Assembly: GCA_944321955.1 (NCBI GenBank)
Contig: CALUNG010000001.1
Location: 179,087-243,086, forward strand
Length of the DNA: 64,000 bases
From: an uncultured Alistipes sp.
GTDB taxonomy: Bacteria; Bacteroidota; Bacteroidia; Bacteroidales; Rikenellaceae
Reading direction: 5' to 3'
Both the position numbers and the translations under genes were made by a program. The notes beneath the pieces are model-generated. The model saw only the letters and a list, made by a program, of their open reading frames with translations. It was not told the DNA's origin and did no database searches. Every line of letters starts with the position of its first letter. Position 1 is the stretch's first letter. Below are positions 43,527 to 53,459 of this stretch, piece after piece.

Positions 43527-46500
43527 ATGAATAAATTTCTGCACAACATGAAATCATCCGTCCGAGTGATTTCGCTGGTGGCGTTCCTGATGTTGTTTGC
43601 TGCATATGCCATGCCGGCTATTGCACAGCAACAGACGGTAACGGTCAGCGGTACGGTTCTCGATCCGGACGGTAAACCGTTGAACGGTGCGACGGTGGCC
43701 GTGTACAACGGTACTCAAGGAACGATTACCAATGCGGACGGTAAATTTACCCTGAAGGTAAAGACTACCGACAAGTTGGAGTTCTCATACCTCGGATATA
43801 AGACGCAGGTACACAATATCGGCACTCGTACCAATTTCAAGGTTCAGATGGAGTCCGACGAATCGACCAACATCGAAGATGTCGTAGTCATCGGTTACGG
43901 TTCGGTGGCCAAGAAGGACCTTACCGGTTCGGTCGCATCGGTGAAGATGAACGATATCAAGGACGTTCCCGTATTGTCGGTCGACAATGCACTTCAGGGA
44001 CGTATCGCCGGTGCCGACTTCCTGTCGACCACAGGAGAGCCCGGATCGACGACTTCGATCCGTATCCGCGGTACCCGTTCTATCAACGCTTCGAACGAGC
44101 CTTTGATCGTTGTTGACGGTGTGATGGATGCCATCCATGACCTTAACGATATCAACTCCGACGATATCGCTTCGATCTCGGTCCTGAAGGATGCTTCTTC
44201 GACGGCCATCTACGGTTCTCGCGGTGCGAACGGCGTTATCATCATCACGACGAAGCAGGGTCTGGGTGTCAAGGACAAGACCAACGTAACGTTCAAGGCC
44301 GACATGGGATTCTCGCAACTGCCCCGCCATCTCGACATCATGAACGCTTCGGAGTTTGCACAGTACCGCAACGACTATGCATCGTTCGGAGGTGATGCCA
44401 ACCACCCCGACGTAGGTCAGGACACTCCTCTTTCGGGATCGGTCTATCCCGACCCGTTCTCGTTGGGCGAAGGTACCGACTGGATCAAGGAGATCACCCG
44501 TACGGCACTCTACATGAACTATGCTCTTTCGCTTTCGGGCACTACCGAGAAATCGTCGTACTATGCATCGTTCTCGTATAACGATACCGACGGTATCATT
44601 CAGGACAGCGGCCAGAAACGTTTTACCGGCAGCATCAATCTCAAGCGTCAGCTCTTCAAGTGGCTGAATGTCGGTTATACGGGCCGTTATACATGGCGTC
44701 ACAACGACCAGAACAAGGCCACGATCGGTGGTACAAGCTGGTGGAGCGGTGCACAGTATCTTTCGCCTCTGTTGAAGCCGACCGATACCTACAACCCTCT
44801 GTACTACAACGGACAGAAGATCAATACGCCGCGTGCGTTGATCGATCAGAATACCTATTTCCTCGAGCGTCACTCGACCAACCACACCTTCACGGCTTTG
44901 ATTCAGCCCGTGAAGAATTTCGAGATCAAGAGTATTTTCTCGTACTATCTCTATCAGCGTCACACCTATCGTTACTATCCCGGAACACTTCCCATGAAGG
45001 CCGAGAACGAGGGTGGTGAAGCATACCGTGCCGAGTGGGACGAGCAGTCGTTCTCGTCGGAGACCACCGCAACCTACAAATTTGAGAAGAACGATCACAA
45101 GTTCGATATCATGGGCGGTTTTTCGGCATATCGATTCACTTCTCACGACTTCAACCTTTCGGGTAAGGGCTACATGGACGACGCCATCAAATGGAACAAC
45201 ATGAACGCCGTTATCGACAAGGAGACTTATTCTGCCAACACCGCATATTCGCGTTCAACCAAGATGTCGGTATTCGCTCGTGCCAACTACAACTACGGTT
45301 CCCGCTACTACCTGACCGTTACGGGTCGTTACGACGGTGCTTCGAACTTTGCAGACTTCAACAAGTGGGCATTCTTCCCGTCGGCAGCCGTCAAGTGGAA
45401 TGTCTCCAATGAAAACTTCATGAAGGATGTCAAGTGGATCGACGAGTTGTCGGTACGATTGAGTGCCGGTATTTCGGGTAACGATGCCATCAGCACCTAT
45501 CGTTCGCTTGCAGCTCTTTCGTCGACGACCGGCGGTTATCTGTTCGACGGTTCGCAGCCCGTTGCCTTCTACCGCAGCCGACTCGGCTCGCCTGACCTGA
45601 CGTGGGAGAAAACCACATCGTACAACCTGGGTATCGACTGGTCGATGTTCAACAACCGACTCAACATTACGGCCGAGGCCTACATGTCGAAGACAACCGA
45701 CCTGCTCATGTCGCTGGCCGTAGCAAGCCAGACCGGTTACACCTCGCGTTGGACCAATATCGGCGGTACGTCGAACAAGGGTATCGAGTTTACCATCGAG
45801 AGCCAGAATATCGTACGTCCGAACTTCCACTGGTCGACGACCCTTACGGTGTCGCACAACAAACAGATGGTCGACGATATCGGTACCGAGGAGTTCATTT
45901 CGGCATACGATTCTCCGGGTAACAACCCCTACATGATGTACGGTTATGTAAAGGGCTATCCGCTCAACTCCCTGTGGGGCTTCAAGTACGGCGGTACATG
46001 GAAGAACGCTCAGGAGCGTGAGGAGAATACCGTAACCAAGACCTATGCTACTACGACGAACGTGGATGGCGGCCCCCGCTACTACGATATCAACCACGAC
46101 GGCGTATTGTCGAAGGACGACCTCGTATATCAGGGTAATGCCGATCCGGTTCTTTACGGTGGTTTGCAGAACACGTTCTACATCTACGGCTTCAGACTGA
46201 GCGTCTACTTCGCATACTCGCTCGGCGGTAAGATCTACAACTATTCGGAGATCTACATGGCCGGTTCGCAGTTTACCAACCAGTACCGTTACATGGCCAA
46301 TGCATGGCATCCCGTTCGTAACCCGAATTCGGATATCCCGCGTGCCGGTGCCAAGACCGATGCGGCTCTTCCGAGTGACTTCATGATTCACGATGCATCG
46401 TACCTTCGTCTGAAGAACGTATCGGTATCGTACACGTTCGATCTGAGAAAGAAGTGCTCGTGGCTGCGTGACATAACGCTGAGCGTCTCGGGTGAGAACC

Positions 46501-46637
46501 TCTATCTGTGGAAGAAGTACAACGGTTTCGACCCGGATGTATCGAGCGAAGGAACTTCGTCGACCCTGCGTCGTATGGACCTCGGTGCGTACCCCAAACC
46601 TCGTACAATCATCTTCAGCCTTCAGGTAAGATACTAA
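43527..46637 (+). CDS. SusC/RagA-type TonB-linked outer-membrane transporter
   Basis: A 1036-residue protein. The signal peptide ends near AIAQ, followed by a carboxypeptidase-regulatory-like domain (VSGTVLDPDGKPLNGATVAV to FKVQME), the TonB-box region EDVVVIGYG, the plug (LQGRIAG, SIRIRGTRSINASNEPLIVV, IYGSRGANGVIIITTKQG) and a 22-strand barrel ending in LQVRY. It imports the substrate captured by the SusD partner encoded 13 bases downstream. The substrate is not evident. Confidence 0.96.
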   Translation: MNKFLHNMKSSVRVISLVAFLMLFAAYAMPAIAQQQTVTVSGTVLDPDGKPLNGATVAVYNGTQGTITNADGKFTLKVKTTDKLEFSYLGYKTQVHNIGTRTNFKVQMESDESTNIEDVVVIGYGSVAKKDLTGSVASVKMNDIKDVPVLSVDNALQGRIAGADFLSTTGEPGSTTSIRIRGTRSINASNEPLIVVDGVMDAIHDLNDINSDDIASISVLKDASSTAIYGSRGANGVIIITTKQGLGVKDKTNVTFKADMGFSQLPRHLDIMNASEFAQYRNDYASFGGDANHPDVGQDTPLSGSVYPDPFSLGEGTDWIKEITRTALYMNYALSLSGTTEKSSYYASFSYNDTDGIIQDSGQKRFTGSINLKRQLFKWLNVGYTGRYTWRHNDQNKATIGGTSWWSGAQYLSPLLKPTDTYNPLYYNGQKINTPRALIDQNTYFLERHSTNHTFTALIQPVKNFEIKSIFSYYLYQRHTYRYYPGTLPMKAENEGGEAYRAEWDEQSFSSETTATYKFEKNDHKFDIMGGFSAYRFTSHDFNLSGKGYMDDAIKWNNMNAVIDKETYSANTAYSRSTKMSVFARANYNYGSRYYLTVTGRYDGASNFADFNKWAFFPSAAVKWNVSNENFMKDVKWIDELSVRLSAGISGNDAISTYRSLAALSSTTGGYLFDGSQPVAFYRSRLGSPDLTWEKTTSYNLGIDWSMFNNRLNITAEAYMSKTTDLLMSLAVASQTGYTSRWTNIGGTSNKGIEFTIESQNIVRPNFHWSTTLTVSHNKQMVDDIGTEEFISAYDSPGNNPYMMYGYVKGYPLNSLWGFKYGGTWKNAQEREENTVTKTYATTTNVDGGPRYYDINHDGVLSKDDLVYQGNADPVLYGGLQNTFYIYGFRLSVYFAYSLGGKIYNYSEIYMAGSQFTNQYRYMANAWHPVRNPNSDIPRAGAKTDAALPSDFMIHDASYLRLKNVSVSYTFDLRKKCSWLRDITLSVSGENLYLWKKYNGFDPDVSSEGTSSTLRRMDLGAYPKPRTIIFSLQVRY

Positions 46638-46650
46638 CATTAACAAGATC

Positions 46651-48210
46651 ATGACTATGAAACTTAAACATATATTATATGCAGCCGCTGCCACGGTAAT
46701 GCTCTCGTTCCAGTCATGTACGCTGGAAGAGGATACCTCGGGTTTGTCGACGCCGGATGATTTCTTCCGTAAGTTCTCGGAGTGCCAGTCGGTTGTAAAC
46801 AGCTGCTATATTCCCATCAAGAACTTTTACAACTATACCTATATGATCGCTACCGAGTGTGTGACCGATACGGCATACTGCCCGTCCGGTACGCTCGATG
46901 CGCGCCTCGATATCTCTCCAGCCGTTCCTCGTCATGGCTCGACCGTGTGGACTCAGTGCTATATCGGAGTTCAGCGTTGCAACTTTGCGGTTAACGGCAT
47001 TGAACGTGCATACAAGAGCGGTGTACTGACAGAAGAGCAGTACATACAGCTGCTTTGTGAAGCCAAGACACTGCGTGCGTTCTTCTATTACACGCTGACC
47101 TGCTTCTTCGGAGATGTTCCGTTCTATTTCGACGATGTAACCGACAACGAGGTACTGAATCGCATACAGGTTCTTCCGCGTATGGATGCCAACGAGACCC
47201 GCAAAACGGTTATCGAGGATCTGCAGTCCATCGCTCCGCTTGCAACGCAGACGCGTACCTATGATAATGAGGGCAACCGTCTGGGCGCATCGGCAGCCTA
47301 CATGCTTATCGCCAAGATGGCGTTGTGGAATGCATACAAGGACAAGAATGCCGAGCCTACGTATTGGACTGATGTTGCTCTCGAGGCATTGCAGAGCATC
47401 GAGGCCATATACGGTTCGCTCGCTTCATATGACTACGAAGAGAATATTCTGTTCCGCAACAAGAATACACCGGAGTCGATCATGGAGATTCAGCATACCT
47501 ACACTCAGGGCGGTCTGGTCTATACGTCGAATGTAGCTTGCATCTGCCAGCCTTATCCCCGTTCGGCCAACTCGGCCATCTATGACGGCGTAGAGGTCCC
47601 CGAGCTCGGTGACCAGTCGACCGTATGGTCGGCAATGCGTCCCAACGTATATTTCTCGCAGGGTCTTCAGTCGAAGCTCGGCAAGGACAAGCGTGCTCAG
47701 ATCAACATGGCATGGGGTTACGGCGACAAGACCTTCAACAGCACGAACTCGCGTCCGTGGTGCGGTCCCAAGTTCTGGTGTCCGAACATGCAGGCCTCTT
47801 CCGACGGCAACAACTACAAGGTGTTCCGATATGCGGATGTCATACTGATGATGTCGGAGTGCTATTTCATCAAGGGCGAATATGAGACAGCGGTAAGATA
47901 TCTTGACATGACCCGTACGCGTGCCGGTCTTGATCCTTATACTTATCGTACACCCGTACGTCTCGAGGAGGAGATCCGCAACGAACGTGCCCGTGAGCTT
48001 TTCGGCGAGTTCCAGCGTAAGTTCGACCTTGTACGTTGGGGCATATGGTATGACTCTGTAACAGCCAACAGCGACTATGCATATTTGCAGCTGAATACGT
48101 CGCAGAGCCTTATCAAGCCGTGTCACGAATACTACCCGATACCCGATACCGAGGTTACCTATTCGAAGTACAATCTCGATAACGACGAATACAAGAAATA
48201 CGGCTTGTAA
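46651..48210 (+). CDS. SusD/RagB-type nutrient-binding lipoprotein
   Basis: A 519-residue lipoprotein (lipobox SFQSC, Cys23) with acidic residues right after the Cys, a surface-export signal in Bacteroidetes. The SusD fold shows CYIGVQRCNFAVNGIERA, LCEAKTLRAFFYYTLTCFFG with the typical TPR helices, YVRYADVILMMSEC-like YADVILMMSECYF, and EEIRNERARELFGEFQRKFDL near the C-terminus. It forms the lid of the SusC transporter. The next gene follows after 20 bases. Confidence 0.95.
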   Translation: MTMKLKHILYAAAATVMLSFQSCTLEEDTSGLSTPDDFFRKFSECQSVVNSCYIPIKNFYNYTYMIATECVTDTAYCPSGTLDARLDISPAVPRHGSTVWTQCYIGVQRCNFAVNGIERAYKSGVLTEEQYIQLLCEAKTLRAFFYYTLTCFFGDVPFYFDDVTDNEVLNRIQVLPRMDANETRKTVIEDLQSIAPLATQTRTYDNEGNRLGASAAYMLIAKMALWNAYKDKNAEPTYWTDVALEALQSIEAIYGSLASYDYEENILFRNKNTPESIMEIQHTYTQGGLVYTSNVACICQPYPRSANSAIYDGVEVPELGDQSTVWSAMRPNVYFSQGLQSKLGKDKRAQINMAWGYGDKTFNSTNSRPWCGPKFWCPNMQASSDGNNYKVFRYADVILMMSECYFIKGEYETAVRYLDMTRTRAGLDPYTYRTPVRLEEEIRNERARELFGEFQRKFDLVRWGIWYDSVTANSDYAYLQLNTSQSLIKPCHEYYPIPDTEVTYSKYNLDNDEYKKYGL

Positions 48211-48230
48211 CAAACAGAAACTGTCAGATT

Positions 48231-50828
48231 ATGAAAACAATATTCAATAAGCAGAAAAAATCGGTTGTCGGGGCCGTGATTGCCATGCTGGCATTCACGT
48301 CGGTCGTGACTACCGGTTGTCAGAAGGATTTTGAGTTGGATCTGCCGTTGGCGGTATCCTCGCGCGAACTCTCTTTGACAAAGGATGCCGGATCGACACA
48401 CGTTCTCGTGTACTCGAACGGGGAGTGGACTGCGCGTTTCACCCGTAACGTTAAGTGGGCATCGCTCAACAAACAGCAGGGTTACGGCAACCATGAGATC
48501 ATATTCACCTATGCGGCCAACTATGGCGTATCGCGCAAGATAGGTGTAGTTCTTCAGAAAGGTGATTTGGCCGATACGGTCATGTTTACGCAGGCCGGAG
48601 CCATTTCGGAACCGTCGTTGGCTTTCAATAAGTCGACAGTTTCACTGTTGAAGGCTCCGTCGCCGGTACTGGCTCCCATTTCGACCAATCTTCGCTATTG
48701 CATCGATGATTTGGAGGCGACCGTTACATATTATGACGAGAACGGCTTGGCCAATGATCCCGTACCAGTAGTAACCCGTGCCGAAGGTGACGAAACCGAG
48801 GGTGAAGGAACCGGTGAGGGTGAAGAAGGCGGCGAGGAAGAGGGTCCTCAGGCTATTCCGGTAGATCCGTGGATATCGAACGTGTCGATCGCATACGAGG
48901 GCGTATCGTTCGAGGTTCTGGAGAATGCCACCGGATTCCCGCGTCAGGCAGACCTTACAATCTTCATTACCGATGCGCAGAATGTCGTAACCAGAGCAAC
49001 GCTCTCGATTCTTCAGGGTATCGCCGATCCGGTATTCTCGTTGGACAGCGAATCAGGTACCTATGAGGGTTATGCACAGTCGTGTGTGGTTCCCGCTACC
49101 AGCAACAACCTCGTACCCTATGCCGATCAGTTCGTGTATGAGATAGCTTATGACGTTCCGGTTGAGGAAGGTGCCGAGTGGATTTTGAATCCTACTATTA
49201 CCGACGAAGGACTTCAGTTTGTGCTTGCCATGAACGAAGGCGATGCCAATCGTACCGCAACGATCAATCTCTCTTATACCGATGGTCTGGGCAATGCCGT
49301 TGCATCACATTTCAGTGTTACTCAGAAACCGTATCCTGCAGCAGCTGATTTCGCCACGATACGTGCTTTGACGCCTGGCGAGATTAACCTGCAGCAGTAT
49401 ATCGAGGGATATGTCGTAAGCGATCCTACAAGCAAGAACATCATATCGAGTCCTCAGACCGGACAGTTCGCATTTGACAGAACACTTAACGACAAGACTG
49501 CTTATATTGAAAGCACGGACGGCCGTTACGGATTCTGCCTGCAGTTCGCCACCGAAGAGGACAACACTCTCGAACGTTTCTCGAAGGTTAAGATTGCGGT
49601 GGCAGGCTTGACTCTTGAGAAGAATGTCGATCCCGAATACTATACTCTTACAGGCCTGACGGCAGCCAACATTCTTGAGACTGCTGCAGCCGACGAGTTC
49701 AAGGTTCCGACCAAGACCAAGAATATTGCAGAACTTACCGACGACGATATCTTTACGCTTGTATCAATTCCCAATCTTGAGATACTGCAGAAGGACGGTG
49801 CCTATACCAACTGCACTGACGGTTATTCGTTGAAAGATGATATCAACCCGATAGGTGCGACTGCACCGCGTTGGGACGTCGCCCCGCTCAAGATGTACGA
49901 CCGCGACGGTAATACCATCAACATGCTGACCAATGCGGCAGTACCCTGGCGTCGTTACAGCTCCGGTCACGACCTTGAGTTCTATTCGGTTGTACCGCAG
50001 GGTTCGGGAACGTTCCGCGGTATCGTCGTAGCCGACGATGTTATCAAGGTGCGTTACGGAAACGTCGGCCGATATCAGTTGCGTGCAATGACCGAAGAGG
50101 AGATCGATTTGAACGATGAACCGTTTGCCAAGACCATTGTCGAGTGGAACTGGAATGACCGCACCGTCGATCTTGTTCCAGAGATCGGTTCTGGTGAGAT
50201 CAACCGATACAATGCTACACAGGCAGGAGCTTCCGACTTCAACAATGTTGTATGTTCCGGTACAGCTGGTGCCGCGAAGGATCAGAAGGGCCTCGTTCCC
50301 AATGGAGGTATTCGCTTCGACAATACATGGTGGGATTTCAACAACAATGTCGGCAAGTATTTCGACATTTCGTTCTCGACGGCCGGAATCAGCGGTAATA
50401 CGATGCTGTTCGGTATAGTCTGGGGAGCAGGCGATATGGGTGGAACCAATATCAAGGCTCCGTCAAACTGGAACCTGCTCTACTCGGTAGATGGAGGCGA
50501 ATCGTTCCAGGCAGTGCCCAACTGCGATCCCATCAAGCTTCGTTGCATCGTATGGTGGACTACTACTCCTGTCGATTGTGCACCTGGCTTTACGGAGCAT
50601 GTACGCATGTTGCCTGCCGATTGCTTCGGCAAGGACAAGGTGGTTCTGCGTCTGCAGGCTGCCAGCACCGTGACGAACCTTGATCCCAAGTCGGACTCGT
50701 CAAACTATCAAACGGCGTTGTGTGTAGAGAAGGGTACTATCACGGAATCTGATCCTGAATCTGATCCTGAAAAAGCCAAGGAGCAGCAGCAGGTTCGTAT
50801 CGGTACGATTACGGTACGTTACAATTAG
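48231..50828 (+). CDS. Surface lipoprotein with BACON-like and DUF5689 domains
   Basis: An 865-residue lipoprotein (Cys30, followed by QKDFELD, a surface-export type signal). N-terminal BACON-like Ig repeats (about 45-120, and further copies to about 375) are interrupted by a Glu/Gly-rich linker (about 184-204). A DUF5689-type domain spans about 380-620 (IRALTPGEINLQQYIEGYVV, YIESTDGRYGFCLQF, ELTDDDIFTLVSI, GTFRGIVVADDV). A C-terminal beta domain follows. Near the end a 12-base tandem duplication (50745-50768) encodes ESDP twice. It probably binds substrate at the cell surface next to SusC/D. Confidence 0.8.
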   Translation: MKTIFNKQKKSVVGAVIAMLAFTSVVTTGCQKDFELDLPLAVSSRELSLTKDAGSTHVLVYSNGEWTARFTRNVKWASLNKQQGYGNHEIIFTYAANYGVSRKIGVVLQKGDLADTVMFTQAGAISEPSLAFNKSTVSLLKAPSPVLAPISTNLRYCIDDLEATVTYYDENGLANDPVPVVTRAEGDETEGEGTGEGEEGGEEEGPQAIPVDPWISNVSIAYEGVSFEVLENATGFPRQADLTIFITDAQNVVTRATLSILQGIADPVFSLDSESGTYEGYAQSCVVPATSNNLVPYADQFVYEIAYDVPVEEGAEWILNPTITDEGLQFVLAMNEGDANRTATINLSYTDGLGNAVASHFSVTQKPYPAAADFATIRALTPGEINLQQYIEGYVVSDPTSKNIISSPQTGQFAFDRTLNDKTAYIESTDGRYGFCLQFATEEDNTLERFSKVKIAVAGLTLEKNVDPEYYTLTGLTAANILETAAADEFKVPTKTKNIAELTDDDIFTLVSIPNLEILQKDGAYTNCTDGYSLKDDINPIGATAPRWDVAPLKMYDRDGNTINMLTNAAVPWRRYSSGHDLEFYSVVPQGSGTFRGIVVADDVIKVRYGNVGRYQLRAMTEEEIDLNDEPFAKTIVEWNWNDRTVDLVPEIGSGEINRYNATQAGASDFNNVVCSGTAGAAKDQKGLVPNGGIRFDNTWWDFNNNVGKYFDISFSTAGISGNTMLFGIVWGAGDMGGTNIKAPSNWNLLYSVDGGESFQAVPNCDPIKLRCIVWWTTTPVDCAPGFTEHVRMLPADCFGKDKVVLRLQAASTVTNLDPKSDSSNYQTALCVEKGTITESDPESDPEKAKEQQQVRIGTITVRYN

Positions 50829-50846
50829 TCAAATCAGGACGTGGAG

Positions 50847-50864
50847 GCGGGCCTTCGGGCCCGC
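50847..50864 (+). other. Intergenic UUCG hairpin inside the operon
   Basis: GCGGGCC (50847-50853) and GGCCCGC (50858-50864) close the very stable tetraloop TTCG. No T run follows. It lies between the two DUF5689 lipoprotein genes and may protect the upstream mRNA end or cause partial termination. Confidence 0.7.
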
Positions 50865-50909
50865 GGCCGCGGCCGATAAAAGTGAGAAACAAATAAAAAC
50901 TGAAGCAAT

Positions 50910-53387
50910 ATGAAATGTCGTAATTCGATATTCAAGTTTTTGGGTATTGCAGTCGTATCGATGTCCATGGTGGCTTGTACGATCGACGACGCCGCCGATG
51001 TGCCTCTGGTAAAACTGGGCGCAGTGGAGAAGGAGTTCGTTGTCGAGGCCGACGCCAGTACGTTCGATATCGACATCTATACCAATGGCGCTTATCATAT
51101 CGAGCGCATCAATGAGGCCGACTGGTTGAGCCTGACATGCGGCGAAACCGTTGATGGCAAGGCTAAGATCAAGGCAGAGTGCACCTTTAACGAGGACTTC
51201 AAGCGTAAGGCCGGTTTTGTACTCTGCTCCGATGTTGACGCACGTCGCGATACCCTTTATGTAAAGCAGAAAGCATTGATCGATGCTGAGATTTCATTCG
51301 AGAACTCGTCTGTTATAGTTCCGGGTGCCGGCGGTGAGAACAAGTCTGCCATCAAGACAAATGTTCCGTTCGAAGACATCACGGTAGATATTACCTATGC
51401 AAACGAGGAAGTCGCAGACTGGATCGATAAGATTGAGATCATAGATGCCGAGACAGAGGATCGTGAACTTGTCATATCGACCACCCCCAATGAGAATGAG
51501 GAGGCACCGCGTTCGGCCATGGTAGAGTTGTCGTTCACGGATGGTTGGGACGAGACTGTGGCTGTTGAGTTCAACCTTCTGCAGCGTACTGCCAACGAGG
51601 CTCTCGGACGCAGCATTACGCTCGAAGAATTCAGAACTGACTATGCTCTCGACAAGACCATCGAGGATTATGTTATCATCGAGGGTATTATAGTCAGCAA
51701 TACGGAAAACCGCAATGCCGGTGAGAATACCCAGATAACGACTTCGTCGATCGATTATACTGTTTCGCAGCGTACTGCATATCTCGAATCGTATGACGGC
51801 AAGTACGGCATCTCGATCGAGACGGTTACTGCGGAAGACAACGTGTTCGAACAGTACGATCATGTACAGATTCTTGTACAAGGTGCTTCGGCTTACCTCG
51901 TAATGAATCCTGACCGTTACGAATTGCGTGATGTAACCCGTGCGATGGTTATTTCGCGTGTTGCCGGTTCGGCATCGGATGTACCCGTCAAGGAGAAGTA
52001 CATGAATGAATTGACTGATGACGATATCTATACCTATGTAACGCTGAAGGATGTAGAGTTCCCAATACGTAAGGGTGGCCTTACCCCCATTAACGGCGGA
52101 TATGCGATCGAGACCAATGCAAACCGTCTCAGCAAGTATCCTTTGCTGGTTCGCGACATCAACGGCGATGACATGTATGTGATGACAAACACTACCTGCA
52201 AATATCGTAGCGACGGATCCCGTCTGCCGTATGGTTCGGGTAAGATCTCTGGCGTGATCGTTCACGAGCGCTTCTCGCGTTTCGAGTGGCGTAACGGTGC
52301 CGATCCGGCCGAAATTCAGGATGATCCTACATTGGGCTTTATCGGTCGTTACCAGATCCGTCACCAGACCAAAGGCGATATCTGGGACAACATGAGCAAT
52401 AGTGTCGAAGACAGTTTCTCGGCTTTGTTAACAGAGTACCGTTATTGGAATCCCGACCTTGAAAACAAGGTTCAGCGTCCTACGTACGGCACCAATGGCT
52501 GGTTGACTCATACGTATCAGGCGAAGTACTCAGGCTCTGCCAACAAGGAGTACCTGCAGGCAACATACCAGCAGCATATGTGGGGAGCCGGTACGTACGA
52601 CTATCTTGGTCCTGTAGGTAATAATGCATCATATTATTTTGGTGCCAATTACGGCAATAAGAACGGTATTGGAGTTGTCATAGATCCGAGCAAGGAGAGC
52701 TGGAATCCTTTGATGGATGATCTGGTAAGTCATAATCCCGATGGAACGCTCGAATGGTGCGGTCCGTATGCTGCCGATCCCAATGCGGCAAGCGGCACGG
52801 GCGGTTGGCCTGGCAACGACGCTATACCTACGAATTCGGCGCAGATCAACTATAACGGTGGTACCGGTATGCGTGGTAAAGGTAATGTCTATGGATCATG
52901 CTATACGGCTTTTGCAAACCACTTCTGGTGGGATGACGATACGAACCGTCCGTATGCATGGCTGATCAATTTCTCGACCGCCGGTATTACCACGTCGCAC
53001 ATCTCGATGCAGATATATGTCATGAATACGCAGCAGTCGTTCTTCTCGCCGCGATTCTGGTGTGCAGAGTGGTCGCTGACCGATTCGCAGGCTCCCGAAG
53101 ATGATTCGCAGTGGAACATGATAGGTGAGTACACTATCCCCGACGTGTCGGTATGGGCGAATACCCTTTATTCGTCGATTACGGCATACAAGGGTATCAA
53201 CTTCGAACTGCCTCAGGAGATTCTTGGACATGACAATGTCTATATACGTCTGCGTCCGACAAGCGATATTTGCAGCAACGGTGCCGACTATGCCAATGCT
53301 CACCTGAACGAGAGTGCCGGTGGTGCAGCTCTTGATGATGAACATGCAAGTAGCCTTGCTTACTTTGCAATACGTTACAACAAATAG
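50910..53387 (+). CDS. Second surface lipoprotein with BACON-like and DUF5689 domains
   Basis: An 825-residue lipoprotein (lipobox MVAC, Cys23, followed by TIDDAAD). It has the same plan as the previous gene: BACON-like repeats (about 35-230), a DUF5689-type domain (about 235-480; TLEEFRTDYALDKTIEDYVI, YLESYDGKYGISIE, ELTDDDIYTYVTL, GKISGVIVHERFS) and a C-terminal beta region with many Trp and Asn. The two lipoproteins look like an old duplication that has diverged strongly. It is the last gene before the operon's terminator. Confidence 0.8.
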   Translation: MKCRNSIFKFLGIAVVSMSMVACTIDDAADVPLVKLGAVEKEFVVEADASTFDIDIYTNGAYHIERINEADWLSLTCGETVDGKAKIKAECTFNEDFKRKAGFVLCSDVDARRDTLYVKQKALIDAEISFENSSVIVPGAGGENKSAIKTNVPFEDITVDITYANEEVADWIDKIEIIDAETEDRELVISTTPNENEEAPRSAMVELSFTDGWDETVAVEFNLLQRTANEALGRSITLEEFRTDYALDKTIEDYVIIEGIIVSNTENRNAGENTQITTSSIDYTVSQRTAYLESYDGKYGISIETVTAEDNVFEQYDHVQILVQGASAYLVMNPDRYELRDVTRAMVISRVAGSASDVPVKEKYMNELTDDDIYTYVTLKDVEFPIRKGGLTPINGGYAIETNANRLSKYPLLVRDINGDDMYVMTNTTCKYRSDGSRLPYGSGKISGVIVHERFSRFEWRNGADPAEIQDDPTLGFIGRYQIRHQTKGDIWDNMSNSVEDSFSALLTEYRYWNPDLENKVQRPTYGTNGWLTHTYQAKYSGSANKEYLQATYQQHMWGAGTYDYLGPVGNNASYYFGANYGNKNGIGVVIDPSKESWNPLMDDLVSHNPDGTLEWCGPYAADPNAASGTGGWPGNDAIPTNSAQINYNGGTGMRGKGNVYGSCYTAFANHFWWDDDTNRPYAWLINFSTAGITTSHISMQIYVMNTQQSFFSPRFWCAEWSLTDSQAPEDDSQWNMIGEYTIPDVSVWANTLYSSITAYKGINFELPQEILGHDNVYIRLRPTSDICSNGADYANAHLNESAGGAALDDEHASSLAYFAIRYNK

Positions 53388-53408
53388 TATTGTGATCGTA
53401 TAAGTCGA

Positions 53409-53444
53409 AGCGGGAAGGGGTTCAGTACCCCTTCCCCGCTTTTT
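53409..53444 (+). terminator. Terminator after the second DUF5689 gene
   Basis: AGCGGGAAGGGG (53409-53420) pairs with CCCCTTCCCCGCT (53428-53440) with one bulged C, then a T run. The next gene begins at 53460 and could still be read by leak-through. Confidence 0.8.
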
Positions 53445-53459
53445 GATTTTGTAAATGTC

